A stretch of DNA of 64,000 nucleotides from Liolophura sinensis. Taxonomy: Eukaryota > Mollusca > Polyplacophora > Chitonida > Chitonidae. The notes beneath the pieces are model-generated. The model had not been told where the DNA came from, made no database searches, and saw only the letters and a program-made list of their open reading frames with translations. Where the stretch lies: contig NC_088301.1 in assembly GCF_032854445.1 (NCBI RefSeq), forward strand, positions 44,513,116 through 44,577,115, read 5' to 3'. Made by a program: the position numbers and the translations under genes. This document shows positions 52,833 through 62,922 of this stretch, in pieces (the stretch's first letter is position 1; the number at the start of each line of letters is the position of its first letter).

Positions 52833-52873
52833 CCACAACAAACCTCGGGTGTTGTGGCTGTTTGACCCGAGGT
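52833..52873 (+). other. Two interlocking inverted repeats (pseudoknot-like)
   Basis: Stem 1 is ccacaaca (52833-52840) with tgttgtgg (52850-52857). Stem 2 is acctcggg (52842-52849) with cccgaggt (52866-52873). Both are perfect 8-bp complements, and the 5' arm of stem 2 lies in the loop of stem 1, the order of an H-type pseudoknot if transcribed. Stem 1 arms also contain ACCACA/TGTGG RUNX-like words, which gives a DNA-binding alternative. Confidence 0.45.
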
Positions 52874-53145
52874 GGAATTTACCAGCTTTCGGCCGTCTGA
52901 AAAACAGAGGTCATGGGGCCTGTGGCAATGGTGAAAGGCTGTCTTTGATAAAGGGTTTTGTTTTCGTGTATGAAGGAATTTGAGATGTAGCGTTTTTCTA
53001 GCTCCGTTTGTACGGTGCCGCGCAGACGTAAGCAAATCCCCTATGGTGACGGTTCCTTCGGGAATAAAAGCAAACTAAATACCTAGCGTGTGGTCTTAGA
53101 GTTGACTGGTCCCACAGTCAAGGGATTAAGTATACCCATTCCAGT

Positions 53146-53166
53146 GTTCCACGAATTTCGTGGAAC
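53146..53166. other. 21-base palindrome
   Basis: gttccacgaa-t-ttcgtggaac is a perfect inverted repeat with 10-bp arms around one central base. The arms contain a TTCnnGAA-like arrangement reminiscent of HSF or STAT-type sites, but no family can be assigned. It is unusual by chance at this length. Confidence 0.6.
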
Positions 53167-53170
53167 TCTT

Positions 53171-55168
53171 TCGAGGTTTGCCTTTTTGGTTCGACCAGTC
53201 TGTGTTCGCTGGCTTGGTGTCGATCTGCTATTTATCTAAGTTGTCTATCGACCGCGCATGTTTTAGCCACAATTCTGGGTGGCATGAGATGAAAGGATGC
53301 AACGTGACGTCACAGTCAAATTTCTTTCCTCTGTTATCACACACAATACAAGACCTTTGCTTTTACTACACCACCTCTGAACAAAGTACATGTGCTGCAT
53401 GTGAACTTTTGGAGGGAAAATAAACACTGTTTAAAAGTGTCTCTTGCGTGTTACACTGATTTGTTCTAAATGCATGTGTATAGGTATTTTGACAATTTCT
53501 CTTTAGTAGATTAGCTAAGATAAGATTAAAGGAATGTGTGTGTGCAGATTTTACAAGGGTATTCCAAATATGAGGGATGAGCCTAATTAACAGGTAAGAA
53601 GGATGTAAGGCAAAGTGCCGTTTGTTTTTGTTAAGTCAAAGACACTAAATCGATCTTCCGGTAAATTGTTCGTCCCAAAGACGCTCACTCCAACTGAATT
53701 CGTTTATTAATTTAACACAAAGAATACCAACGTCTATTTATTTCAGACAGAGTGTGAATTTAAAGGACAATTAAAAATAATAGGACAAACGGAAACCGCA
53801 AACTAGATAACACACACAGATAGAAATATTTCTTTTTAATGTATTTTTATCTTTTCAATGAAATACAGTTTCATCTGAAGACGTCGCCGAAAAAATAACA
53901 TGAAAACACATGCGGGGTAAAAAAGCCACCTGAGTTGCTTGCCCTAAGGGTTTCCTGTTTCGACACTAGAGGACATCATAATCTCTATATCTCGAAAAAG
54001 GGTCACCTTAAACTTACCACAAGAGTGAAAACACACCGTGCCTTTGCAATGCCATTACGGTCATAATCAACATATCTTTATGATAAATTAGGTTTGCTGT
54101 ATAACTTCTCCATAGAGGGGCAAAGAGTCTCTTCTTCCAATGCATCAGACTAGATATAATCATCAGACGATTATTTTGTTTTGAAACATAAGCCAGTAAG
54201 CTATCGAGTGAAGACATGTTATAACCGATTCTCCGTGAAATTCATACTGTTATACCTCGTGGCAAAAACCTTTACTATTGTTATTTCACTAAGAAGCCGT
54301 GCAAAAACAGACAATTAAAACCACGCCTCCTTTATATGTATGTGTAAAGCCTTTGAAGTTAGGATTTATTCATTGTTTTCATTTGAACATCACCATGGAT
54401 TAAACCAATGCTTTTATATTAGTGCATCACCGGTCAACCTAACAGATATCTTTGTTTCACAAACCTCACGAAAGCTACTGAAAAAAAACTTGGATTATTA
54501 ATCACATTCTCTAAGATAACAATAGAACCAATTACTACGTGTTTGGAATAAATGGCATACCTCTGTGCGCAACGTAGCAAATGTTAAAGTATTTACGTTC
54601 AACATGTAGAGGTTTAAAACATATATATTCCATTTTCAAGCCTCCAGGGCGAAATATAAGTTATCTTCGCTTATGCTCAGTTATATAACGAATATTTGCC
54701 CTAGTTTCACAGGTAAGTGTTTGTATAGCCAATCGATTGTTTAGTGCATTAATATTTAGTTAAAACTTTAATGTCTTAAGCCTTGTGTGTTCGGATGCAC
54801 AACGTGCATAGTGTGTAAATATATAGCGTTTTACTTTTTATTCAACACTATTATAAGTTTAGGTTATGATCAGTTGAATTTTGCAACGTGCAGCCCTGTT
54901 GTATTATTTGTTGAAGTCGAAAACTACATTAACCTGTAAACACAGTCAATATATGTTGGCTTGTGTACCAACTTGAGACGGGTTGTCCAATTTTTGACGT
55001 GCTTCATGATTATATCTATATATCCTCTTCAAGTGACTATACCGGAGATTTCTTGACAAAAGAAAAGGATCAGCGCATATCCCACTGAAGGTTTGCTATA
55101 TTATTTTATATAGTATTACTTTTTCAGACTTTAGAATCATTTTAACACCATATACATAGTACCGGTAC
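53171..55168. other. Non-coding stretch
   Basis: No gene is supported. ORF 53160-53423 (+) overlaps the end of the preceding island and has no recognised motif. The rest is AT-rich. Confidence 0.5.
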
Positions 55169-55270
55169 GAAACGGGATTACACGGGATAAACCAACGACC
55201 TTTGGTAAGTTACTGGCGAACTTTCCCATATTTGACGTACATGTCGATATGTACACCATATTAGTGGAAG
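55169..55270 (-). mobile_element. SINE-body fragment, minus strand
   Basis: 102 bp that match, inverted, 56050-56151 with about seven differences (about 93%). Read on the minus strand it contains 'ggaaagttcgccagtaactt' and 'ggtttatcccgtgtaatccc', a body I recall from mollusc-type SINEs. The tRNA-like head and the 3' tail are not visible, so it is a truncated copy. Confidence 0.7.
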
Positions 55271-56049
55271 ACAATTAACAAGACTACGTATACAGTTACA
55301 AGAGCGTCGTTGACTACATATTGTTACCGGGGACGAAAGAACAAACTTCCTGTTCAGGGCTGAAGTTTGTATACCCACACCTCGTGCGTTCTTTTGGATG
55401 AAAAGAACCTGCAATGCCGAGATTTGCAGTCTTCTTATTTTCCTATTGCATCACATACAGGAAGACTGGCCACATTTCGTTATTTCTTTTCTACCTGGCC
55501 AGCAACTACTCTACTCCTTTTTATAATACAAATATTGTTCTCCTGTTATCTTATAAAACCAATTAAACTATAGCAAAGTATCAAGTTAAAGTAAAATACA
55601 GTATGCAAGTTTAGTCATCATTTCATTTCGTGAAATTTCAAGTGCTGCCGAACCAGTAGTATCATGCCGAAGACACCAGAGAAGACACCCCGCACAGCAA
55701 TAATACACAAACACTGGGCCAACCAGTCTAGTTTCCTTTGCTCTATCACCCCAGTGCTGAGCACCTAGCGAGGCAACAACAAGTATCATTCGTAAAGTTA
55801 TTGGTACACTGGTGTAGGGATGTTCGTTGTGAACTCAGATGAGCGTGTATTCATACATGATTGGTATTTCCTGGATCGTATTGAAAATTGCTTTTAAACT
55901 ACTACTGGACGGGTTGACTGCTTCGTGTGTAATAGAAGGCTTGGGAAGAGGTTTATAGAGTCGATGACTCGATGGCTTAAGCCGTGGATATGGGTCCTGT
56001 TTGACATGGATGAGTGGACTGGTCCGTGTTTAATTGTTAGTTTACATAT
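55271..56049. other. Spacer between inverted SINE fragments
   Basis: 779 bp. The left half is ordinary sequence with short spurious ORFs (55367-55573 +, 55586-55789 minus) and no transposase-like protein. From about 55900 the sequence becomes G-rich and C-poor on the + strand, with TGGA/TTGACT words that resume beyond the right SINE fragment. Confidence 0.5.
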
Positions 56050-56640
56050 CTTCCACTAATACGGTGTACATATCGACATGTACATCAAATGTGGGAAAGT
56101 TCGCCAGTAACTTACCAAAAGTCGTTGGTTTATCCCCTGTAACCCTGTTTCCCCCACCTCTAAAACTGACTATATCAAAGTGACAAAGTTTTTGGGATTG
56201 ATCCGTTGTCAATGAATAATTGTAAGGTTGTTTTATTGAAGAGTTGAGCGGTTGTCATAGAATGGTTTGTCTGATTAATTTACTAACGGACTAGTGTCGA
56301 GATACTAGGTGGACAAAAGATTTAAGAGTGGGTGAAATCGTAGTTAGGCAAATAAGGTGGACTGTTAAAGGGTGGGTTGACTGGTAGGCATTTAAGTGAA
56401 CTCATGGATGATTTAACTGAAATTTAATGGATGGCTGGTTGACTTGTACCTGGCCATGTACATGTAATTTTTTGTGGATGGGCTGATTGGTCGCTAGTAG
56501 TTAGTTGGATGGACGGTGAATGGACAGACTGGGTGCATCGAGTGGTTGTTGAACGGTTGACATATGCATGGTCTGTGAATTGGTTGACTGGTGGTTAGGT
56601 GGAGTAATTGTTAATTGGATCGATTTGTGTGTGTATGGCT
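55900..56640 (+). repeat. Cryptic TGGA/GGTTGACTGG-rich tract
   Basis: Words such as 'gggttgact', 'ggttgactgg', 'tggatgg', 'gtggact' recur irregularly at 55905-56040 and 56290-56640, with marked excess of G over C on the + strand. No single period fits, so this is a degenerate simple or minisatellite tract. The SINE-body fragment at 56050-56185 lies inside it, as if inserted. Confidence 0.6.
56050..56185 (+). mobile_element. SINE-body fragment, plus strand
   Basis: Inverted partner of 55169-55270. It starts 'cttccactaatacggtgtac', includes 'gggaaagttcgccagtaact', 'ggtttatcccctgtaaccc' and runs on through 'cctctaaaactgac' toward a degenerate 'atatcaaagtgac' that resembles the SINE 'ataagtgaaat' segment. 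The 3' hallmark and tail are not preserved. Confidence 0.7.
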
Positions 56641-56784
56641 ACTGAACTAACTCATGGTCGTTAATTAAATGAAGCTCAATAAATGGATAATTACAAGATT
56701 GATTCATAAGTTATCACTAATCAGTCCCAATGTTGCAATATCTGTATTCTTTGATTCATTTGACCGCTGTTTTGAAAAGTCTAG

Positions 56785-56997
56785 TTAGTCCCACCTGAAG
56801 CAATAAACTCAGGAGCAGCCGGATTATACAACTCTGAAGGCGAAGCTATATTTTTCAGCTCTAAATACATGGAATCGTTTGATAAGCGATTTAATCCCAG
56901 TCTTCCGTTTTCGTCTGATACGGAAAACGACGACGACAAAGGGATTATTGGGCCGACCGGACAAGCCTACGGCAACTTGACATCTTTACCTCAGTGA
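56785..56997 (+). CDS. Candidate coding exon or short ORF of unknown function
   Basis: An open frame runs from just after a stop at 56782 to a TGA at 56995-56997 (71 codons; first ATG at 56869, leaving 42). Its composition differs from the many random ORFs here: balanced residues, an acidic TENDDDKG run, then IIGPTGQAYGN, with GC-richer codons than the surroundings. A good acceptor-like 'tatatttttcag' ends at 56858, and a donor-like GTGAAG follows at 56994. If used, these would bound a 135-bp exon (56859-56993), an exact multiple of three. No homologue is recognised. It could be an internal exon, a small ORF or chance. Confidence 0.3.
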   Translation, partial: LVPPEAINSGAAGLYNSEGEAIFFSSKYMESFDKRFNPSLPFSSDTENDDDKGIIGPTGQAYGNLTSLPQ

Positions 56998-58005
56998 AGA
57001 TTCAAATTCGATCTGATCGTGGCAATGGTTTTCTGGTGACACTGACTGTGCGCCACGCCCAATGGTGGGAGTGAAATGCGAAATAACACAGTTTCCCAAG
57101 ATATGAGTTGTGGGATTTGTGTATCTGTGATGACTCCACCCTCATCCGCTCCGTACGGATCTTATTTCCTGCTACAGCTGAAAATGCAATAAATGATTAA
57201 AAACATTCCATGGAGATTTTTGTTGTTCCTTTTTTCATTACAAAATTGGCTGAAAATGGAACATTTACTGGTACTGTTGAGACGATACAACGGATTTCAA
57301 AGTTATAATGGATTCAGTATATCTATAAATTAGTGTGTCTGATTGATGGTATTTAATACAACCATTTGTCGGTGGTTAACATGGTCTCCACGCCCACATA
57401 CAATTTACCATGACCGCATAGATTGATTCTTGGATTTTATCTCTTCATCGACAAATTAATAAGCGTTCTATTGTTATGGGCTGTACCGAGCACTCCATGT
57501 TATAGGGTAACAAATATATGCTGTAAACTACGTTTGGTAAAATGCAGGTATAGAAGCTCTTAAAAAATAGTAGAACATAGTAGAGCATCGAAGTCGTCTA
57601 TAATGTTTTGTATAAGAGAACTACTTTATTTTCACCGAAAATATTTCTTTATTTGCTTGTACTTAAATCCGCTCAAGTTAACATGCTAAGGGTTGTGTGC
57701 AATTGTAATTTTGGCATTATCTAGAAATATTGTATAAAAAAACAACCGACTGATGTACAAGGTAAATTAAGTGACTGCACCTGACCGTGTGTATATTTGT
57801 GATCAGATGTACATACACCATCACGCTGGGTCATTGTTTTTTTTGTTGATTGATGCTCCTTATGAAATGATCAACTTTCGATTTTAAAATTTGTTATGTT
57901 GAATTGTGGGCCGATTATGTCCATTATGTTGTATACGCAGACCGAAATACTGCATCAGTATCAATGAGAGGGAATCAACAGGGAAATGTCAATCGCCACT
58001 ATGTG
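56998..58005. other. Non-coding stretch
   Basis: The first 190 bases are GC-balanced ('gcgccacgcccaatggtggg' near 57050 carries an inverted CCAAT/ATTGG-like context). After that, AT-rich DNA with no supported gene. Confidence 0.45.
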
Positions 58006-58087
58006 TATTTATTTCATTGGTGTTTTACGCCGCACTCAAGAATATTTCACTTGTATAGCGGCGTCCATCATTATGATGGGAGGAAAC
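58006..58087 (-). mobile_element. SINE 3' end, minus strand
   Basis: On the + strand it reads 'tatttatttcattggtgttt' then 'tacgccgcactcaagaatat' and 'ttcacttgtatagcggcgtc', the reverse complement of the SINE 3' tail seen at 14340-14410. Only about 80 bp remain, ending near 'ggaggaaacc'. An ORF at 57904-58122 runs across it and is an artefact. Confidence 0.8.
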
Positions 58088-59924
58088 CAATTGCTGTTTA
58101 TTGCACGTTGTTAGTACATTAAGTGTTATTTCACATTACTATTGGTTAAATTCACGCTATAAAACAAATACCTGGAGTGAGCGTTCAGTGTGCACGTGTC
58201 ATAGGTGAAAGGTAACCCATGTAATAGAGTAGTATAAGTACTAAGGACAAAACTACGGCGTTCATGACACGCTAACACGGCAGGGGGATATAGGCAGTCC
58301 TGCGTGTCAGTCAAGTGACAGGAACAAAAACATAGAAAAGTACACCGCAAGTCAAGAAGATAAAATCCGACAGAAAAAAGGAGACAAGACTAAATATTAC
58401 GCAAAGCTTTTTTCCCCTCCGCTGTGGTGTAACTGGAGAGTTTTCAGTTGTATAGTCAAATCACAATGATAACGAAGAAATGAATTTGACTCCCGTTGAA
58501 ATCCCGAACCTAGGAGAAAGCTGTCTACAAAGCCAAATAATAAGTAGCTCTCCCGCCCCCTACCGCTAAGACATTAAAAGTTCTGGCTGCCAAGGTATCC
58601 CATTCAGCGAAAGATGTATATCAGCCACCTTTCTTGAATTTATTTCTCTACAAATCCATTTAGGTTGTCTCTTATCTGGTTGTATCTAACAGAAAATCCT
58701 CACTCGTATCTCGAGGAGTCTTGACAGTTCTGAGAGTGCCAGGTCATGATCCGCGGTGTTTACTCAACAAAACTTCGGACGTCTATCATTTCACATCTCT
58801 CATCTTTCCCTTCAACAGCAATTCGGCATTGAGCATGTATACATACCTTGAGTAACAACACCTAAGTACTGCTATATGCTTGTGCATATGAGGAAATGAT
58901 CATCATCAAAGAGTCAAACAAAATACGCCCGCCCTTTTAATTGTACCAACAAGAAATATCAAATTCAAATATGTTTCGGTGAAAAGCGTTGTAAACGCGC
59001 TTGAGTTTCTTCATCAGCAGTTAAGTTTCTGATGTCAAATGGCACGGGAATAGTCGTGATAAGAATCTATATACACCTGCAATTGCTTTATTGCACAATT
59101 ATTGTCGACGTCTATGAATTTATAATTTACTACTAACCCTTGTAAAAAGAAGACGTGGGTTCGAATACAGCTGTAAACCAGTATGTTTCTCAGATACCTA
59201 GCAATTAAGGTGTATAGCGTTTTTGATACATGCATGTCATGTACCTCCCTTACATGTATAGTAAAATCTTAATGCTCTTATGTAATTGATGTTTTCTTCA
59301 GTTGGGCCTAACAGAACAATCAAATGAATCAATATATTAATATATACGTATATAACATTAATTGAGAAGTTGCACAGACCATTTGAATTTTTACTAAAAC
59401 TTACAAAGAAAATGTAAACAAAAATAATTTGTAGTGAACACGATACGGTAGTTTGTAATAATATTGTTTGCGTATATACAGGCACAGGCAAAACTGCTCC
59501 ACGTTTATTAGAGGAAAGCAGTTTGTTATTTGTAAGTGAATCAATATGATTGAAAAAAACAATGTGTGGTAGCTGTCCAACTATTAATTAATTTCTGTTT
59601 ACGTCAAAAATTCGTGATAACTTAAAAAAATATAAATAACAGTGGGTGTTGAGTTAAAGCGATATGATACAGAATGTCATTGTATGACTTACAGAAATTA
59701 TAATATGGTTTCCACATACTTTCTAAACCGACAAGATAATTTGTTTCAAAATTATAATTTGCATAACGCAGTTAGGAGAAATGTTTCAATTTCAGATTAA
59801 TTTAGCTGATTAGTCGGTTCATTAAATAAGGACAGGAAACCCTGGGGGAACGTTTTAAATCATGCAGACTCAATAAATTCGTGAAAAATGACACTCAGTA
59901 CAGGCAAAACTTTTCACCGCGACA
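58088..59924. other. Non-coding stretch
   Basis: No supported gene. Minus-strand ORFs at 58126-58350, 59035-59235 and 59237-59491 lack recognisable domains. AT-rich. Confidence 0.5.
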
Positions 59925-60010
59925 ATTTAATTTGTTAATTAGCGTCAATTAGCAAATTCTCTTGTTTCTGACTCATCCGGCATGTAACAATTCATTGTAA
60001 AGGACAAAAA
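59925..60010. promoter_or_regulatory. Homeodomain/SOX-like motif cluster
   Basis: TTAATTAG (59935-59942) and CAATTAG (59946-59952) are homeodomain-type cores. About 35 bases on, AACAATTCATTGT (59986-59998) is an inverted ACAAT/ATTGT pair with the geometry of a SOX dimer site. AT-rich DNA makes TAAT words common by chance; the close pair plus the SOX-like palindrome is what makes this worth listing. Confidence 0.2.
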
Positions 60011-61078
60011 TAGACAAGACATTCCGTTCAGGTAGCTAGGTGATGTTCTATTCTACCTAGAGAACAATCTGATGCATTGTTGCGAGATTGCAATCAACAA
60101 TTGACGTCTTGGCGTATTGCTTTTTAAAACTTTTCTGGAGTAATTCAATTTTTCGATGCTTCCGCAGCAAAATAAGCGTGATATAGTGCTTTTCACAATA
60201 GCAAAACAATGATATCATGAAAAGAGACATAAGCTATTTCTGCTTGATTTAAAGATAGTGGGGTATAATTTAGTAAATGACTCTAAATTCAAAGAAGAGC
60301 TTAACATTAAAGAAACACGTGATCGAATGATAATTCCTTGAAAGAGTTTAAATTACTCTCTAGGTTTCATTTTACATCGTCAATTTATGTTCTTGACTTG
60401 TCCATAAAGGCCATCTGCTAGCTGTGTAAGAAGCTCTTGAAACGTCATGCAAACAAATAGTAAAAAACGAAGACGCATGGCGTGTGTGTAAAGCTCGTCG
60501 TCCCTTAATCCTCTGTGTGATCCTTTATACCTTTATTTATTACAAGCATTACAAAAAAATTAGTTATTTGCCATTCACTGACATAAAGAAAGTATCTCAA
60601 TGATGCAGTACTAGTATATGTATATAAGGATCAATTCAGTATATTAGAAAGAGCGTTTTGATTGATTCAAGATGTACCTGAGGTGTACAAAAATGCTATG
60701 TGGATAAAGTCGATAGTTTTAAACATCATTAATTTAAGAATGTGTCATACACGCCAGTGTCGGTTGAGAGACTACGTGACAGATGTACACACCCTTTTGT
60801 GTTAGCTGGATGCTTTTACGTCTATGATGATGATCATATTTAAGTTTGAAAATTGACATGTACACTTTCACATAACATGCATGACTCCAGCAGATCAAAA
60901 GGCGCAGGAGCAAACCGTGCCCTGAACTTACAGCCCTGGAGACTGGCTGTTTACAACTGTTTAGGATAATCCACCCTTTGCACAAAGAGAAACGAGAAGC
61001 AGTTCTACACCGTACGCATGCGCGCTGTATGGAAAATAACAGCTTCCGGGCATTCCACATTTTCCTAATTACTGGGTC
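60011..61078. other. Non-coding stretch
   Basis: AT-rich until about 60900, then rising GC. The minus ORF 60734-61081 (115 codons) is Cys- and Arg-rich with no recognised motif. No RNA gene seen. Confidence 0.45.
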
Positions 61079-61137
61079 CATTTATGATATTAGTGGGATG
61101 TATATTTCCCGGCGACTATCCCCTAATATCATAAATG
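61079..61137 (+). other. Strong hairpin-forming inverted repeat
   Basis: catttatgatattag (61079-61093) and ctaatatcataaatg (61123-61137) are perfect 15-bp complements. With a one-base bulge the stem extends by ggga/tccc, leaving a loop of about 20 bases. Transcribed, this would be a stable hairpin of microRNA-precursor-like size, though the arms are AT-rich and no known miRNA seed is recognised. Confidence 0.7.
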
Positions 61138-61762
61138 ATAGCGCAAAGGCAAAGTTCCGCATTGATATTTGCTCTTTTCCGGCTCGCTGGACCAGGTCGA
61201 CACCAATATGTTAGCCTTGGGGTTCTTTCTGCGACATGTTCATCATTTGTTAGTTGCTGGAAGGCCGCGGGTAGATAAACACACGTCGACTGCCTGGATC
61301 CATTGTTTCAGTGGGAAAATCCATTAGCACTTCGACCCGCTTTTCGGTTGTCGTTTTAGTCAGATGAATCCGCGAATTAACGCCCTTAGGAACACCATTA
61401 ACTCGTTCTCAAATATTTATTTCCATAGCCGTGGAATTAGTTTATTTGCAGATGGACGGTATACATTGTCGTTTCTGTAAATTAAACTGTCATAAGATGA
61501 AAGCTTTCTTTCTGCGTTACCCAATAAATAATAATTTACTGCTGAACCCAATATGGCGGTGGGCGGAACTCCCGAGTGAGAGTCTCGGATCTAGGAAGGT
61601 ATAGAATTGCACCCAGATTACTTTCGGCTCCGGCAGCAATGTTTGTCCTCAAGCACTCCGGCACGTGAGACAATATTGTCGGCGGACATTTTTCTCTGTT
61701 TTGTTTGTATTTTGTCTTTCCTGGCCATAAAATGATTCCCTAGTTTCATTAACGGGTGACAT
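61138..61762. other. GC-balanced region upstream of candidate exon
   Basis: Relatively GC-rich, higher-complexity sequence including 'aatatggcggtgggcgg' (61550-61566) with a YY1-like ATGGCGG word and GC-box-like GGGCGG. It could be a promoter or 5' untranslated region for the candidate exon that follows. No TATA box is obvious. Confidence 0.25.
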
Positions 61763-61960
61763 ATGCTGGACAATCCGACAACTGGATACAGCTCGCTCGC
61801 CCGGCTCGACGGAGGCCTGATGGAAACTCACAGCACTTACAAGAACCCCAAGAGAAAACTTTTCGGACACTCACAGCCGAGGTTGATTCCGGACGCCTTA
61901 CCAATTCAGTATACATCCGCCATTCTGTCCTTTGAGTGCATGGGTGAATATTATAATTGA
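61763..61960 (+). CDS. Candidate first coding exon, product unknown
   Basis: The ATG at 61763 follows an in-frame TGA (61757-61759), as expected for a start in a first exon. The 65-codon frame has a markedly GC-richer third position than the AT-rich background. Its product is hydrophilic and protein-like (start MLDNPTTGYSSLARLDGG; then a basic YKNPKRKLFGHSQPR segment with nuclear-localisation flavour). Possible donors are GTATAC just after the IQ codons (about 61909) or GTGAAT at about 61945; the residues after these look less protein-like, so splicing within the frame is plausible. No domain is recognised. A minus ORF over the same bases (61649-61870) is probably a shadow. Confidence 0.35.
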   Translation: MLDNPTTGYSSLARLDGGLMETHSTYKNPKRKLFGHSQPRLIPDALPIQYTSAILSFECMGEYYN

Positions 61961-62754
61961 CATGATATACTACTCAAAGTTTCCAACAGAGAAGAAATAA
62001 AAGTGAAACTAAAATCACATCTTAGATGACGTTGTAAGCAGGATCAAAGACATTATGAAATTACGAAATGGGCATTTGGCGCTATACATGTACATATATG
62101 TTTTGATTTTGTCCCAGCATTCATTTCCTGCTAACTGAGCTAACATGGTTGTAAATATCATCCTAAGTAAGAGGGTCCTTCGAAAGGACAACAGATGTTT
62201 GACGGATGCTTTGCTCTTGTATGGGAAAGAGATGCGTAATAAGGAGTAATGTGTATGGCATTATGAACGAACACTAGAATGGAAACTTGAGGTGCCGCTA
62301 AATGTGTTTACTTAGAACTATAAAACTCGTGGCTTTATAAATAACACATGATCAGAACTGACATTTATAAACGACCTCTGATAGTTCCACGGTCAAATGT
62401 CTCCAGCGGCAATCCGTCTTCCGCCCCATAATCCACGTCCAAACCGTCAATATGAACTAGCCCTTCTGACACAAACTGCTAAATGCCTTCCATGCATTAA
62501 ACATTATTGATACATTTTTAAATCGACAGTCTATTCCTAAAATAGGAAACTAACAACCTTTTAAGTATAGTAATTTAATTGTATTACTATATTATATTAG
62601 AACCAACCTTCAAATGGAACAATCATCTTTGCCTAATTCGCTGATTTGTCACTGTGTTTCTTAGTGCAGATAGAGTGAATGTCACATAGTCAGTGTTACC
62701 ATATATAGTCAAATCCGAAGAGTGTAATATAAGGACACTAAATATATCTATCAG
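61961..62754. other. Non-coding stretch
   Basis: AT-rich DNA with no supported gene or repeat. If the preceding exon is real, this would be the start of a long intron. Confidence 0.45.
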
Positions 62755-62922
62755 TTTTGGGGTTCAAGCCCGGCATGAGGAAATGAATTTCGTTGTACAA
62801 GTTCGCAGGGGTCTTGGTGACAAAAACTAAGGTTTCCTCCATCTGTAAAACTGGGCGTCATCGTGTGTGTCTGTAGGTGAATTATTCTTAAAGTTGACTA
62901 ATGGTGTCAATCTATCAATCTA
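62755..62922 (+). mobile_element. Degenerate SINE
   Basis: A B-box-like GGTTCAAGCCC (62761-62771) is followed by 'gtcttggtgacaaaaactaa', 'ggtttcctccatctgtaaaa', 'ctgggcgtcatcg' and then a degraded 3' hallmark 'aggtgaattattcttaaagt' and 'tgactaatggtgtcaatc'. The order matches the SINE body and tail at 14.2 and 56.1 kb. The A box is missing or unrecognisable. Confidence 0.55.

Larger units (their letters stand above)
52080..53170. other. GC-balanced island with structured sequence
   Basis: About 1.1 kb of higher-complexity, relatively GC-rich DNA. A 135-codon minus-strand frame (52628-53035) is open; its product is His-, Pro- and Ser-rich with no recognised domain, signal peptide or catalytic motif, so I do not call it a gene. 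The island contains two interlocking 8-bp stems (52833-52873) and a 21-base palindrome (53146-53166). Candidate functions are regulatory DNA or an unannotated transcript. Confidence 0.25.

Noticed and set aside
52628-53035. 135-codon minus-strand ORF as a gene
   Set aside because: No recognisable domain and low-complexity composition; openness is explained by local GC content.
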